Below, in pieces: positions 44,956 through 53,682 of a stretch of DNA of 64,000 nucleotides. The DNA is from Planctomyces sp. SH-PL14. Its GTDB lineage: Bacteria; Planctomycetota; Planctomycetia; Planctomycetales; Planctomycetaceae. The notes beneath the pieces were generated by a model. The model ran no database searches. It saw only the letters and a list, made by a program, of their open reading frames with translations, and was not told the DNA's origin. Location: contig NZ_CP011270.1 in NCBI RefSeq assembly GCF_001610835.1, positions 1,736,001-1,800,000 of the forward strand. The letters run 5' to 3'. Numbering within the stretch: position 1 is the first letter of the stretch; every line of letters starts with the position of its first letter. The translations under genes and the position numbers were made by a program.

Positions 44956-46341
44956 TCACGCCAGGATGTCGTGGACCACGTTCCCGGCGACGTCCGTCAG
45001 CCGGAAATCGCGGCCGGCGTAGCGGTAGGTGAGCCGCTCGTGGTTGAGGCCGAGCTGATGCAGGATCGTCGCATGCAGGTCGTGGACGTGAACCCGGTTG
45101 CGGGCCGCGTGGTAGCCGACCTCGTCCGTCTCGCCGTACGAAATCCCCGGCTTGACCCCGCCGCCGGCGAGCCAGGCGCAGAAGCCCTGCGGGTTGTGGT
45201 CCCGCCCGTTCCCCCCCTGCATCGTCGGCGTCCGGCCGAATTCTCCGGCCCAGACGACGAGCGTGTCGTCGAGGAGCCCGCGGGCCTTGAGGTCGGCCAG
45301 GAGAGCAGCGATCGGCTGGTCGGTCGCCAGCGAATTCTTCTCATGCCCTTCGCGGAGGCCGCCGTGCTGGTCCCAGACGTTCCCCGTGGAGAGCTCAACG
45401 TAGCGGACCCCCGCCTCGACGAGCCGCCGGGCCAGGAGGCACTGCCGGGCAAAGTTGTCGGTCGCCTTCTGGCCGACGCCGTACTGGTCCTGCGTCCCCT
45501 TCGACTCCTTCGACAGGTCGAGGGCACCGGGAGCACACCGCTGCATCCGGCTGGCGAGGTCGTAAGCTTCGATCGTGCCGGTGATCTCGTTGTCGGGCCC
45601 GACGCGGTCGAGGTGGGCCCGGTTGAGCGACTGGATCAGGTCGAGCCGCTCCTGCTGCCGGTCGGCCTTCTCAGTCGACGCGAGGTGCTCGATCGTCGCC
45701 TCGCCAAGTTTTCCCTGCCGGCCGATCGTCGTTGCCTGGTGCTCGGTCGGGAGGAAGGCGGCCCCGTAGTTCCGCGGGCCGCCGTGGCCGCTCGAGGGGC
45801 CGATCGAAACGAACGTCGGCAGGTCCTGGTTCTCCTTGGCGAGGCCGTACGAGACCCAGGCGCCGACGGAGGGACGGACGAGGTTGTCGCTCCCGGTGTG
45901 CATCATCGAGACCGCCTGGCCGTGAGACTGGCCGCGGCTGTGCATCGAGCGGATCACGCACAGGTCGTCCGCCTGCCCGGCGATGTGCGGGAGGAGCTCC
46001 GAGACCCACAGCCCCGACTCGCCGTGCTGCCGGAACTTCCACGGCGACTTCATCAGGACCGGCTTGGCGTCGAGGTTGGCCGGGGCTTCGAACGGCAGGG
46101 GCTGGCCGTCCCGCTTCTGGAGCTCGGGCTTGTAGTCGAAGGTGTCGACGTGGCTCGGCCCGCCGTGCATGAACAGGAAGATGACCCGCTTGGCCCCCGC
46201 CGGATGATGCGGCGCGAGCTCCGCCGGTGCCGAAGCGGCTTCCAGCGTCCGGCCGGTCATTCCGGCGAGAGAGAGGGCCGCGGCGGCGCTGCCGAAACGC
46301 TGGAGGCAGGTGCGTCGGGTCGTGCTGGAACGAGTCTTCAT
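44956..46341 (-). CDS. DUF1501 family protein (PSCyt1-linked)
   Basis: A 461-residue DUF1501 protein. A Tat-like leader is present ([21 protein letters not shown]). The family blocks are [82 protein letters not shown] and [30 protein letters not shown]. It lies 122 bp downstream of a PSCyt1-DUF1549-DUF1553 gene on the same strand, the standard planctomycete pair. The ATG at 46341 places the leader; the longer frame upstream overlaps the gap and is not leader-like. Function is unknown beyond export. Confidence 0.92.
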   Translation of the reverse strand: MKTRSSTTRRTCLQRFGSAAAALSLAGMTGRTLEAASAPAELAPHHPAGAKRVIFLFMHGGPSHVDTFDYKPELQKRDGQPLPFEAPANLDAKPVLMKSPWKFRQHGESGLWVSELLPHIAGQADDLCVIRSMHSRGQSHGQAVSMMHTGSDNLVRPSVGAWVSYGLAKENQDLPTFVSIGPSSGHGGPRNYGAAFLPTEHQATTIGRQGKLGEATIEHLASTEKADRQQERLDLIQSLNRAHLDRVGPDNEITGTIEAYDLASRMQRCAPGALDLSKESKGTQDQYGVGQKATDNFARQCLLARRLVEAGVRYVELSTGNVWDQHGGLREGHEKNSLATDQPIAALLADLKARGLLDDTLVVWAGEFGRTPTMQGGNGRDHNPQGFCAWLAGGGVKPGISYGETDEVGYHAARNRVHVHDLHATILHQLGLNHERLTYRYAGRDFRLTDVAGNVVHDILA

Positions 46342-46463
46342 CAGAGCGACTTCCGAAAACGTGTGGTCTGTTGCAGAGGCAGGATTCGCCGGCGGTCGTT
46401 GACGTTCGCGGCTCGGCAGGAGCCTCGCCCTCCCGGGCGGGAGCCTTGCCCCACAGGGGCCGG

Positions 46464-49337
46464 TCAGTCGAGCATCCGGAAGGAGGAGGAGGCGAAGATT
46501 GCGTGGACGAGCTCTCTCCACGCCTCACGGGCCTTCGCATCGGTCAGCGAATCGAGGCCGGCCCGGTCGACGAACTTCTGGGCGATCGTTGCCTCCTCGA
46601 TCGTCGGGGGACGGCCGAGGGTGAACCGGTAAAGCTGGTCGATCCGCTCGCTGACGGTCGAGAGGTCATCCTTCAGGGCCCGGTCGACGACCCGCTGGGA
46701 CTGAGCCGCCACGAACTCGCCGTTCAGCATCCACAGCGCCTGGGCCGGGACGTTCGTCTCCGACCGCTGGCCGGTCACGAAATCGGGATCGGCAAAATCG
46801 AAGACCCGCAGCAGCGAGGGGAGCTCCGTCCGGATCACGGGGGTGTAGACCGTCCGGACGTTCCCCTCGGACTGCGAATAGCCGCCGTCGTCCGCCCGGT
46901 TGACGGTCACGAGCGTTCCCAGGCCGCTGACGGCGGAATCCGACTGGCGGCTGTCGAGCTGCTGCCCGGCGGACAGCATGGCGTCCCGGATCGCCTCGGC
47001 CGGGACTCGCTTGCGGTGGGCCCTCCAGAGGAGCTTGTTCTCAGGGTCCGCCGACCAGCTTCGCTCTTCATAGGCGCTCGAGAGCTGATAGACGTGGCTG
47101 AGGACGATCTTGCGGACGAGCCACTTCGTCGACCAGTCGTGCGCGACGAACTCCACCGCGAGCTGATCGAGCAGTTCCGGGTGCGTCGGCCGGTCTCCCA
47201 GCATGCCGAAGTTGTCGACGCTCCGGACGAGTCCCGCCCCCAGGAGGGCGTGCCAGACGCGGTTCACGTAGACGCGGGCGGTCAGCGGATTGCGGGAGTC
47301 CGCCACCCAGCGCGCGAGAGCCAGCCGGCCGCTCTCGTCGGCCGCGATCGCGGGGGGCTCATCGAACATGGCGACCTGCAGGAACCCGCGGGCCACCTTG
47401 GGGCCGAGCATGTTCGTCTCGCCCCGGATGCAGATATTGCAGTCCCCCTTCTGGGGAGCGTCGTTCACCGCCAGGGCGACCGGCGCGGGGGGCGGAGCGG
47501 ATTCGGTGAGCGCCTTGAGCTCCTGCTTGAGCTGCTCGAGGTCCTTCTGAGCCTCTTTGGCCATCGCGCCTGAGGCGGGCTTCTCGCCATCCTTGGACGC
47601 CACCGCCATCTGCAGCTCCTTCTTCGGGACGAACTGGACCGCGTCGACGATGACGTATCCGTCGGTTCCGGCGTTGGAGATCGTGACTTCGGCCGGCTTG
47701 TCGGCGTTGAACTCGAAGATCCCGATCGGCCGCAGGAGTTTTTCGAGCGGGGCGACCTGGGACTGGTCGACGGTGACCACCGATTCGCCCGCGGAATGGA
47801 CCACCGTCACGGGGACGTTCGTCGCCCGGCCGTTGCTCCCCGGATAGGAGATGCGGACTTCGTATTCACCGTCGGCCGGAAGGTTCGTGCGGAAGGTGAC
47901 CCGCTTCTGCCCCTTGTCGAGCTTGTCGTCGTGGATGTACCCCTTGCCGACGAACTCCTTCGAATGGACGGAGGCTTTCCACTGCCCGACGACCTCGGCC
48001 TGCGTGTCGTCGACCGTGATGCCCTGCTCCAGGTAGCTCGTCAGCGACGCGGAGGACTTCTGCTTCTTGAGGGTCTCCTCCGCCGCCTTGATCCGGTTCT
48101 TGAGCTCCTTCGACTTCTCCTCATAGACCTTGAGGGCGGCGGCGTGCTCGGGTTCGATCGGGAGGGGCTGGCGGACCCAGTTCGAGACATACTTCTGAAT
48201 CTCTCCGTCGAGCACCTGCGTGCTGCGGAAGATTCCGGCGAGGGCGTAATAGTCCTTCGTCGGGATCGGGTCGAACTTGTGGTCGTGGCAGCGGGCGCAG
48301 CCGAGGGTCATCCCCAGGAAAGCGCTGCCGACCGCCGAGACCTGCTCGTCCACGACGTCCATCCGCAGCTTTTCCTTGTCCCGCTCGCTCAGCATCTTGG
48401 TCCCGAGCATCAGGAACCCGGTCGCCACGGTCTGCCGCTCGCGGGCCGCCTTGTCAGCCGCCGGCAGAAGGTCGCCCGCGATCTGCTCGACGATCAGTTC
48501 GCTGAACGGGCGGTCGGCGTTGTAGGCGTTGATGATGTAGTTGCGGTAACGCCAGGCCTCGTGGAACGTGGCGTTGAAGTCGCCGCCGTTGGAGTCGGCG
48601 TAGCGAGCGACGTCGAGCCAGTGCCGGCCCCAGTGCTCGCCGAACTGCGGCGACCGGAGGAGATGGTCGACGTACCGCTCGACCGCCTGGGGGTCCTCGC
48701 TGTCGAGGAAGGTCTTGAGGTCCTGGTCGGTCGGCGGCAGGCCGACGAGGTCGAACGAGATCCGCCGCAGCAACGTCGCGCGGTCGGCATCGGGCTGCGG
48801 CGCGACTCCCTTCGCTTCCTGCTGGTTGAGGACGAACCGGTCGATCCAGGTCTTCGGCCAGTCGGCGTTCTTCACCTCGGGGAGGACATGCGACTCGGCG
48901 GGCTGGAAGGCCCAGAACGAGCGGCCGGCTTCAATGTCGAGCCCTGCCTTGGCCGTCGGCCGGGTGACCGATTCCGTCCGCGGGTCGGGGGCCCCCATCG
49001 AGATCCAGCGCTCGAAGTCCTTGAGGACATCCTCAGGCAGCTTGCCGGAGGGGGGCATCTCATAGTTTTCGTACCGCAGCGCCTGCAGCAGCACGCTGTC
49101 TTCCGGCTTCCCCGGGAACAGCGAGGGACCGCTGTCCCCCCCCGTCTTGAGCCCTTCCGCGGTGTCGACGAGCAGCCCCCCCTTGAGGGACTTCGATTCC
49201 GCGGAGTGACACTCGTAGCAGTGCTTGATCAGGATCGGGCGGATCTTCGCTTCAAAGAACTGAACGCCCGCGGGATCCGCGGCCCAGGCGGGTGCGGAGA
49301 GCAGGGCGATGATGGCGATCAGTCGTATCGTGCGCAA
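46464..49337 (-). CDS. Giant secreted PSCyt1-DUF1549-DUF1553 protein with inserted carbohydrate-type domain
   Basis: A 957-residue exported protein. The signal peptide covers residues 1-20. PSCyt1 (PF07635) has a heme c site CYECH (C40-C43-H44) and the axial-ligand region [13 protein letters not shown]1549 (PSCyt2) has the block [17 protein letters not shown] and a second heme-type site CARCHDH near residue 348. DUF1553 (PSD1) has [25 protein letters not shown] and [15 protein letters not shown]. Between DUF1549 and DUF1553 is an inserted domain of about 130 residues: [33 protein letters not shown] and [13 protein letters not shown]. It resembles the C-terminal domain of golvesin and xanthan lyases. 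A coiled-coil stretch (~400-430) precedes it. The role is probably periplasmic redox on polymeric substrates, inferred; the pair partner is the DUF1501 gene downstream. Confidence 0.93.
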   Translation of the reverse strand: MRTIRLIAIIALLSAPAWAADPAGVQFFEAKIRPILIKHCYECHSAESKSLKGGLLVDTAEGLKTGGDSGPSLFPGKPEDSVLLQALRYENYEMPPSGKLPEDVLKDFERWISMGAPDPRTESVTRPTAKAGLDIEAGRSFWAFQPAESHVLPEVKNADWPKTWIDRFVLNQQEAKGVAPQPDADRATLLRRISFDLVGLPPTDQDLKTFLDSEDPQAVERYVDHLLRSPQFGEHWGRHWLDVARYADSNGGDFNATFHEAWRYRNYIINAYNADRPFSELIVEQIAGDLLPAADKAARERQTVATGFLMLGTKMLSERDKEKLRMDVVDEQVSAVGSAFLGMTLGCARCHDHKFDPIPTKDYYALAGIFRSTQVLDGEIQKYVSNWVRQPLPIEPEHAAALKVYEEKSKELKNRIKAAEETLKKQKSSASLTSYLEQGITVDDTQAEVVGQWKASVHSKEFVGKGYIHDDKLDKGQKRVTFRTNLPADGEYEVRISYPGSNGRATNVPVTVVHSAGESVVTVDQSQVAPLEKLLRPIGIFEFNADKPAEVTISNAGTDGYVIVDAVQFVPKKELQMAVASKDGEKPASGAMAKEAQKDLEQLKQELKALTESAPPPAPVALAVNDAPQKGDCNICIRGETNMLGPKVARGFLQVAMFDEPPAIAADESGRLALARWVADSRNPLTARVYVNRVWHALLGAGLVRSVDNFGMLGDRPTHPELLDQLAVEFVAHDWSTKWLVRKIVLSHVYQLSSAYEERSWSADPENKLLWRAHRKRVPAEAIRDAMLSAGQQLDSRQSDSAVSGLGTLVTVNRADDGGYSQSEGNVRTVYTPVIRTELPSLLRVFDFADPDFVTGQRSETNVPAQALWMLNGEFVAAQSQRVVDRALKDDLSTVSERIDQLYRFTLGRPPTIEEATIAQKFVDRAGLDSLTDAKAREAWRELVHAIFASSSFRMLD

Positions 49338-49550
49338 ACGACATCCTCCCGACCCGGAGACCCACGAATCAACGCCCCAGCATACGACAGCCCGTATCGG
49401 CCCCGAAATGGAAAGTGGGAGAATTTTTCCGCGTCGCCGGGAGTGACCGCCGGAATCGCGCCGGCTCCTCCTTCCGGCAGAACCGAACGGGTCCGGGTCA
49501 GGCGTTCGAGCGAGCGGGCCGACTGAGACCTCCGACCGCTTCCATCCTCG

Positions 49551-50942
49551 TCAGGGCTCACATTGAACGCCCTCCTCGATCGTCCCCCCGTAGGCAGTCC
49601 GCCGCTTCCAGATATGCAGCAGGGCGTCGGCGATGGCGAGCAGCACCGGTCCGAGGATGATCCCCGAGGCCCCGAACTGCGCCAGGCCGCCGAGAATGGC
49701 GAAGAACACGAGCAGGGTGTGGAACCGAAGGCGTTTCCCGACGAGAAACGGGTTCAGGAAATTGTCGATCAGGCCGATCGCCAGCAGCCCCCACGCCGTC
49801 AGGATCGCGGCCCGGCCGAGGTCGCCTTGAATGGCGAGGTAGGCCGCCGTCGGGGCCCAGATGACGAACGTTCCGAGCATCGGAACAACTGCCAGCAGTC
49901 CCATGACCGACCCCCACACGAGCGGTGAGGGGAGCCCCAGCCACCAGAACATCAGTCCTCCCATGGCCCCCTGCACGGCTGCGACGACGACTGCGCCGAA
50001 GATCGTGGCGTGGATCGTGTCGTCGACCCGCTGAAAGACCTCTTCGGTCTCGGGGCGGGAGAGCGGCATGAGCGAGCGGACCACCTCCAGGGCATGGTGC
50101 CGGTCCCGCAGGAAGAAGAAGAGGCAGAGCGTCGTGATCAGGATCTGCATCCCCAGCCAGACCGCCCCGGCGACTGCGACGCCGACCCCCTGGCCGAGCA
50201 TCTCCAGCCCTCGGGCCCACGGAACGGTCGTCTCGTTCGCCTCCGGCGCGACGAGTCGGGGATCGATCGCCACGGCCCCGTTGTCTGGTGTCGTTTCGTC
50301 CACGGAGGCCGGTGCCGCGTCGCCCGCCGCTCCCGCATTGGGTGTTGCGGTGCCGGGGGCCATGGCGTCGGGGGGCGTATTGTCGGGTGCAGGCAGGTCC
50401 CCCTGTTCCGCGGCCTCCCGCGCGAGACCTTCTGGCTCCGCGGGCTTCGTCGACGGGAATCGGGCGTCGAACCAGTCCAGGACCGGCCGGAGGCGAGGGT
50501 TCTTTTCGAGCCGTTCGCGCCATTCCTGAGTCCGGATCTGCTCCTGGACAATCCGTGCCGCGGATCCCGCTTCGCGGACGAGGTGCGCGGTGACGAACAG
50601 GATCGGCACCACGACGAGCACGACGACGCTGGCGACGGCGAGCCCGGCGGCCAGGTTGGCGTTGGTGACGTAGCACCGAATGCGGGCATGAATGGGATAG
50701 GCGACTACCGCCAGCGCCAGGGCCCAGGCGAGTGCCGGAAGGAACGGCAGCGCGAGGCGGTAGCAGAGGTAGAACACGATCACCGAGACGGCCACGAGCA
50801 CCCCGGCGAGGGCGCGTTCCCGGGTCAGCCACCCGTCGTTGTCCTCGGGGGACTTTTCGTTCGGGGCCCCTCCGCTGGTCATCGGCGGGACCGGTGGGAT
50901 CAGGGTCACCGGCGGGGCGTTGTTAGGCGGGCCGGCGGTCAT
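49551..50942 (-). CDS. AI-2E family transporter-like permease
   Basis: A 463-residue polytopic protein of the AI-2E family (PF01594, PerM/TqsA). Paired N-terminal helices (LAGVLVAVSVIVFYLCYRLALPFLPALAWALALAVVAYPIH) are followed by a long hydrophilic section. The C-terminal helix bundle carries the family core: GAVVVAAVQGAMGGLMFWWLGLP, PMLGTFVIWAPTAAYL, NFLNPFLVGKRLRFHTLLVFFAILGGLAQFGASGIILGPVLLA. The hydrophilic section contains an unusual ~90-residue Ala/Pro/Asp/Thr-rich insertion (~residues 175-265). Transport of AI-2 is proven for few members, so substrate is unknown. Starts at GTG 51011, ATG 50942 and ATG 50882 are all possible; 50942 is given. Confidence 0.88.
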   Translation of the reverse strand: MTAGPPNNAPPVTLIPPVPPMTSGGAPNEKSPEDNDGWLTRERALAGVLVAVSVIVFYLCYRLALPFLPALAWALALAVVAYPIHARIRCYVTNANLAAGLAVASVVVLVVVPILFVTAHLVREAGSAARIVQEQIRTQEWRERLEKNPRLRPVLDWFDARFPSTKPAEPEGLAREAAEQGDLPAPDNTPPDAMAPGTATPNAGAAGDAAPASVDETTPDNGAVAIDPRLVAPEANETTVPWARGLEMLGQGVGVAVAGAVWLGMQILITTLCLFFFLRDRHHALEVVRSLMPLSRPETEEVFQRVDDTIHATIFGAVVVAAVQGAMGGLMFWWLGLPSPLVWGSVMGLLAVVPMLGTFVIWAPTAAYLAIQGDLGRAAILTAWGLLAIGLIDNFLNPFLVGKRLRFHTLLVFFAILGGLAQFGASGIILGPVLLAIADALLHIWKRRTAYGGTIEEGVQCEP

Positions 50943-51076
50943 GAACGGGCTCGTGAGGCTTGGACCGGCGACCCCGCGCAAGGTCCGTCCCTGCACCGGG
51001 TTGCCGGTCACCCGAACGAGTCAGCAGCTTCCGCGCCATCTGTCAAACGCCAGCCCGATTTCCGCCCTCCACCAAA

Positions 51077-51408
51077 CCGGGTCCAGGGGCACCCTGGTGG
51101 GGGATGCAAGGGGGCAACGCCCCCTTGCCCGCCGGAGGCCGTCTCGTCGAGAGATATCGGAAGGAGATCGTGTCCAAGCGCGGACACCGTGCCGTATGCC
51201 CCCTCACCAACACGTGGGGATTGCAAGGCGAGCGGTGCGATATGAGGAGTCCTCAACGCTGGTACCCCAAAGGGACATCCGTTGTGTCCCATAGTTCCTC
51301 ATGGAAGAGGCCTCCGGCGGCAAGGGGGCGAGACCCCCTTGACCCCGGCTGCCGTAGCACGTTGGGTTTGCGGGAGCAGAGCCGTGCCGGCAAGGACGCG
51401 GTTCGAGC
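51077..51408 (+). repeat. Large structured repeat, copy 9 (plus)
   Basis: Full copy between the divergent AI-2E permease and MarR genes. The 5' stem is AAGGGGGC-AAC-GCCCCCTT and the 3' stem AAGGGGGC-GAG-ACCCCCTT. It carries an intact terminal block ACGCGGTTCGAG. Confidence 0.94.
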
Positions 51409-51504
51409 CCAGCACCTCCAAAACTTTACGCTCATGAACAATTCAGGTTCGTGAAGTATGTTGGCCAGTCCTCGAACTTTCCCTGCGCCGCGGTCCCGCC
51501 CGAC

Positions 51505-51978
51505 ATGATCGCCCCCGAGCCTGCCACCCCCACCTGCCGCACCGCCTCCGACGCGGAACGGCTCCTGCGCAGCCTCCACCATGTCGTCCGCGAACTCATG
51601 ATCGTCGACGACGGAGCGGCCGACCTGCCCCTCCGCCAGTACCGCGTCTGCGTCCTCCTCTTCGAGCGGCCTTGGTCCATGACCGAGATCAGCCGCGAAA
51701 TGGGGATGTCCTCCAGCGCCATGTCGCAGATCGCAGACCGCCTCGAACAGGCCGGCTTCGTAACCCGGCATGTCGAAGACGGCGACCGCCGCGTCCGCCG
51801 CCTGCGGCTGACGGAACGGGGAGAAACCCTGATGCGGTCGCGCGAAGCGATCCGCCTCGATCGGACCCACCGCGTCCTTTCGCACCTGACAACGGCCCAG
51901 CGGCAACAGACCCTCGACGCCCTCGACCTCCTGGTCCGCTCCGGAGTCCGCGCCGCCGAAGCCCCTCCCGATTCCTGA
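51505..51978 (+). CDS. MarR family transcriptional regulator
   Basis: A 157-residue winged-helix regulator: dimerisation helices at both ends, and a central DNA-binding wing LPLRQYRVCVLLFERPWSMTEISREMGMSSSAMSQIADRLEQAGFVTRHVEDGDRRVRRLRLTERG, where DRRVRRLRLT is the MarR wing. Family members repress efflux systems and are released by small phenolic or toxic ligands. It is directly upstream of macA- and macB-like genes on the same strand, so it is probably their regulator. The ATG at 51505 is used; a GTG at 51451 is an alternative. Repeat copy 9 lies in the control region upstream. Confidence 0.92.
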   Translation: MIAPEPATPTCRTASDAERLLRSLHHVVRELMIVDDGAADLPLRQYRVCVLLFERPWSMTEISREMGMSSSAMSQIADRLEQAGFVTRHVEDGDRRVRRLRLTERGETLMRSREAIRLDRTHRVLSHLTTAQRQQTLDALDLLVRSGVRAAEAPPDS

Positions 51979-52103
51979 CCTCAGTCCGCGTTTCCTCTCC
52001 GTCTGCCGGACGGAGAGGAAACCGGCATCAACTCGTTCCGTCACCGCCAACCGCGTCCAGCCCTTCCCGTTCCACCACGCCATCCGCACCCGCGCCGCCC
52101 GCC

Positions 52104-53579
52104 ATGCGAATCTTCATTGCCTTCATCCTGCTCGCCGGCGTAGTCGCCGGCGGCGCCGCGCTCTACGAGAAGTACGGCCATCCCGATACGACCTCTCCCT
52201 TCCGCACGACGCAGGTCGAGCGGGGTGAAGTCCAGGTCACGGTCGGAGCAACCGGGACCGTCCAGGCCGAGGAAGTGGTCGACATCGGTGCCCAGGTCGT
52301 CGGCCGGATCAGCGAACTCGGCCCGGATCCACGCGGCGAGACCGATCCCGCCTTCAAGGGAAAGACGGTCGACTACGGAACGCAGGTCGAGGAAGGCTCG
52401 ATCCTGGCGCTGATCGACAAGTCGGTCTACCAGGCCCAGCGGAACCAGGCCCAGGCGGCGGTCGACCGGGCCAAGTCCGACCTGCTGCAGCTGCAGGCCA
52501 GGGCCCGGCAGACGGAAGCGGAGTGGAACCGGGCGGAAAAGCTCAGGCACCTCAACCTGGGAGGCGAATCCCCCACGGGCTCCCGGTCCAGCGTCCTCTC
52601 GGCATCGAAGATCGTCGGCATCACCGACGCGGACTACATCCTCGCGAAGGCCAACTTCGACGTCGCGACGGCGAACGTCGAGGTCGGCAAGTCGACGATC
52701 GCCCAGCAGGCGTCGACCCTCGAACTGGCGGACACCAACCTGGGATACACCGTGATCCGGTCCCCCGTGCGAGGGACCATCATCGACCGCCGCGTGAACA
52801 TCGGCCAGACGGTCGTCGCCAGCTTCAACGCGCCCAGCCTGTTCCTGATCGCCAAGGACCTGACCCGCATGCAGGTCTGGGCCTCGGTCAACGAGGCGGA
52901 CATCGGCAAGCTCAAGGTCGGCCTCCCGGTCCGGTTCCGGGTCGATGCCTTCCCGGACGACACCTTCCGCGGTGTCGTGGCCCAGATACGCCTCAACGCC
53001 ACGATGAGCCAGAGCGTCGTGACCTATACCGTCGTCGTCAGCGCCAACAACCCGGACCTCAAGCTCCTCCCCTACCTGACCGCCGACCTCAAGTTCGAGA
53101 TCGACTCGCGGCCGGACGTCCTCAAGGTCGCCAACGCCGCCCTGCGGTACGAGCCCCCCACCGCCCTGATCGACCCGGCGTTCCGCACCGACTCTCCTTC
53201 GTCCGAAGAGGCCGGCCAAGGTCCGCGAGGCGAATCGCGGGGCGGCCCCCCCCGCCAGGGTCCGCCATCCAACGGCCCTGCGCCAAACGGTCCCGCCCGC
53301 GGCGCCGGTGAGGCGTCCCACAAGGGAGGGGATGCGGCGCATGGGCCCAAGTCCAACGAGCGGGTCCTGTGGGTCGAGAACGGTCAGTTCGTAACGCCGA
53401 TCTTCGTCAAGGTCGGCCTGACCGACGGCGTCTCGACCGAGATCATCAGCGACGAGATCAAGGAGGGGATGGCGGTCGTCATCGGCGAGCGCCGCGCCAA
53501 CGAGGCGCCGCAGGAGAAGGTCAACAACCCCTTCGCCCCGCCGCCATTCCGCCGCGGCGGCAGCGGCGGCCGCCGTTAG
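52104..53579 (+). CDS. MacA-like periplasmic adaptor protein
   Basis: A 491-residue HlyD/RND-type membrane fusion protein. It has an N-terminal membrane anchor (FIAFILLAGVVAGGAALYEKYG), a first biotinyl-lipoyl half (VTVGATGTVQAEEVVDIGAQVVGRI), a coiled-coil hairpin (~residues 110-195), and a second lipoyl half (YTVIRSPVRGTIIDRRVNIGQTVVASFNAPSLFLIAKDLTRM). Beta-barrel parts follow. A Gly/Pro/Asn-rich insertion (~370-425, GPRGESRGGPPRQGPPSNGP) splits the C-terminal domain before VLWVENGQFVTPIFVKVGLTDG. The adaptor links MacB to an outer-membrane TolC-type duct; no TolC gene is in the window. Upstream frame extension overlaps marR and is rejected. macB follows after 103 bp. Confidence 0.92.
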   Translation: MRIFIAFILLAGVVAGGAALYEKYGHPDTTSPFRTTQVERGEVQVTVGATGTVQAEEVVDIGAQVVGRISELGPDPRGETDPAFKGKTVDYGTQVEEGSILALIDKSVYQAQRNQAQAAVDRAKSDLLQLQARARQTEAEWNRAEKLRHLNLGGESPTGSRSSVLSASKIVGITDADYILAKANFDVATANVEVGKSTIAQQASTLELADTNLGYTVIRSPVRGTIIDRRVNIGQTVVASFNAPSLFLIAKDLTRMQVWASVNEADIGKLKVGLPVRFRVDAFPDDTFRGVVAQIRLNATMSQSVVTYTVVVSANNPDLKLLPYLTADLKFEIDSRPDVLKVANAALRYEPPTALIDPAFRTDSPSSEEAGQGPRGESRGGPPRQGPPSNGPAPNGPARGAGEASHKGGDAAHGPKSNERVLWVENGQFVTPIFVKVGLTDGVSTEIISDEIKEGMAVVIGERRANEAPQEKVNNPFAPPPFRRGGSGGRR

Positions 53580-53682
53580 TCCGGTCCTCCGGCACGAACC
53601 TGTTCGCGCCGGCCCCCCCCCAGCCCGAGCCAGTCCCCCTGGCTCTTGCCCCATCCGACTTCCCATCGACGACGGAAACGTC

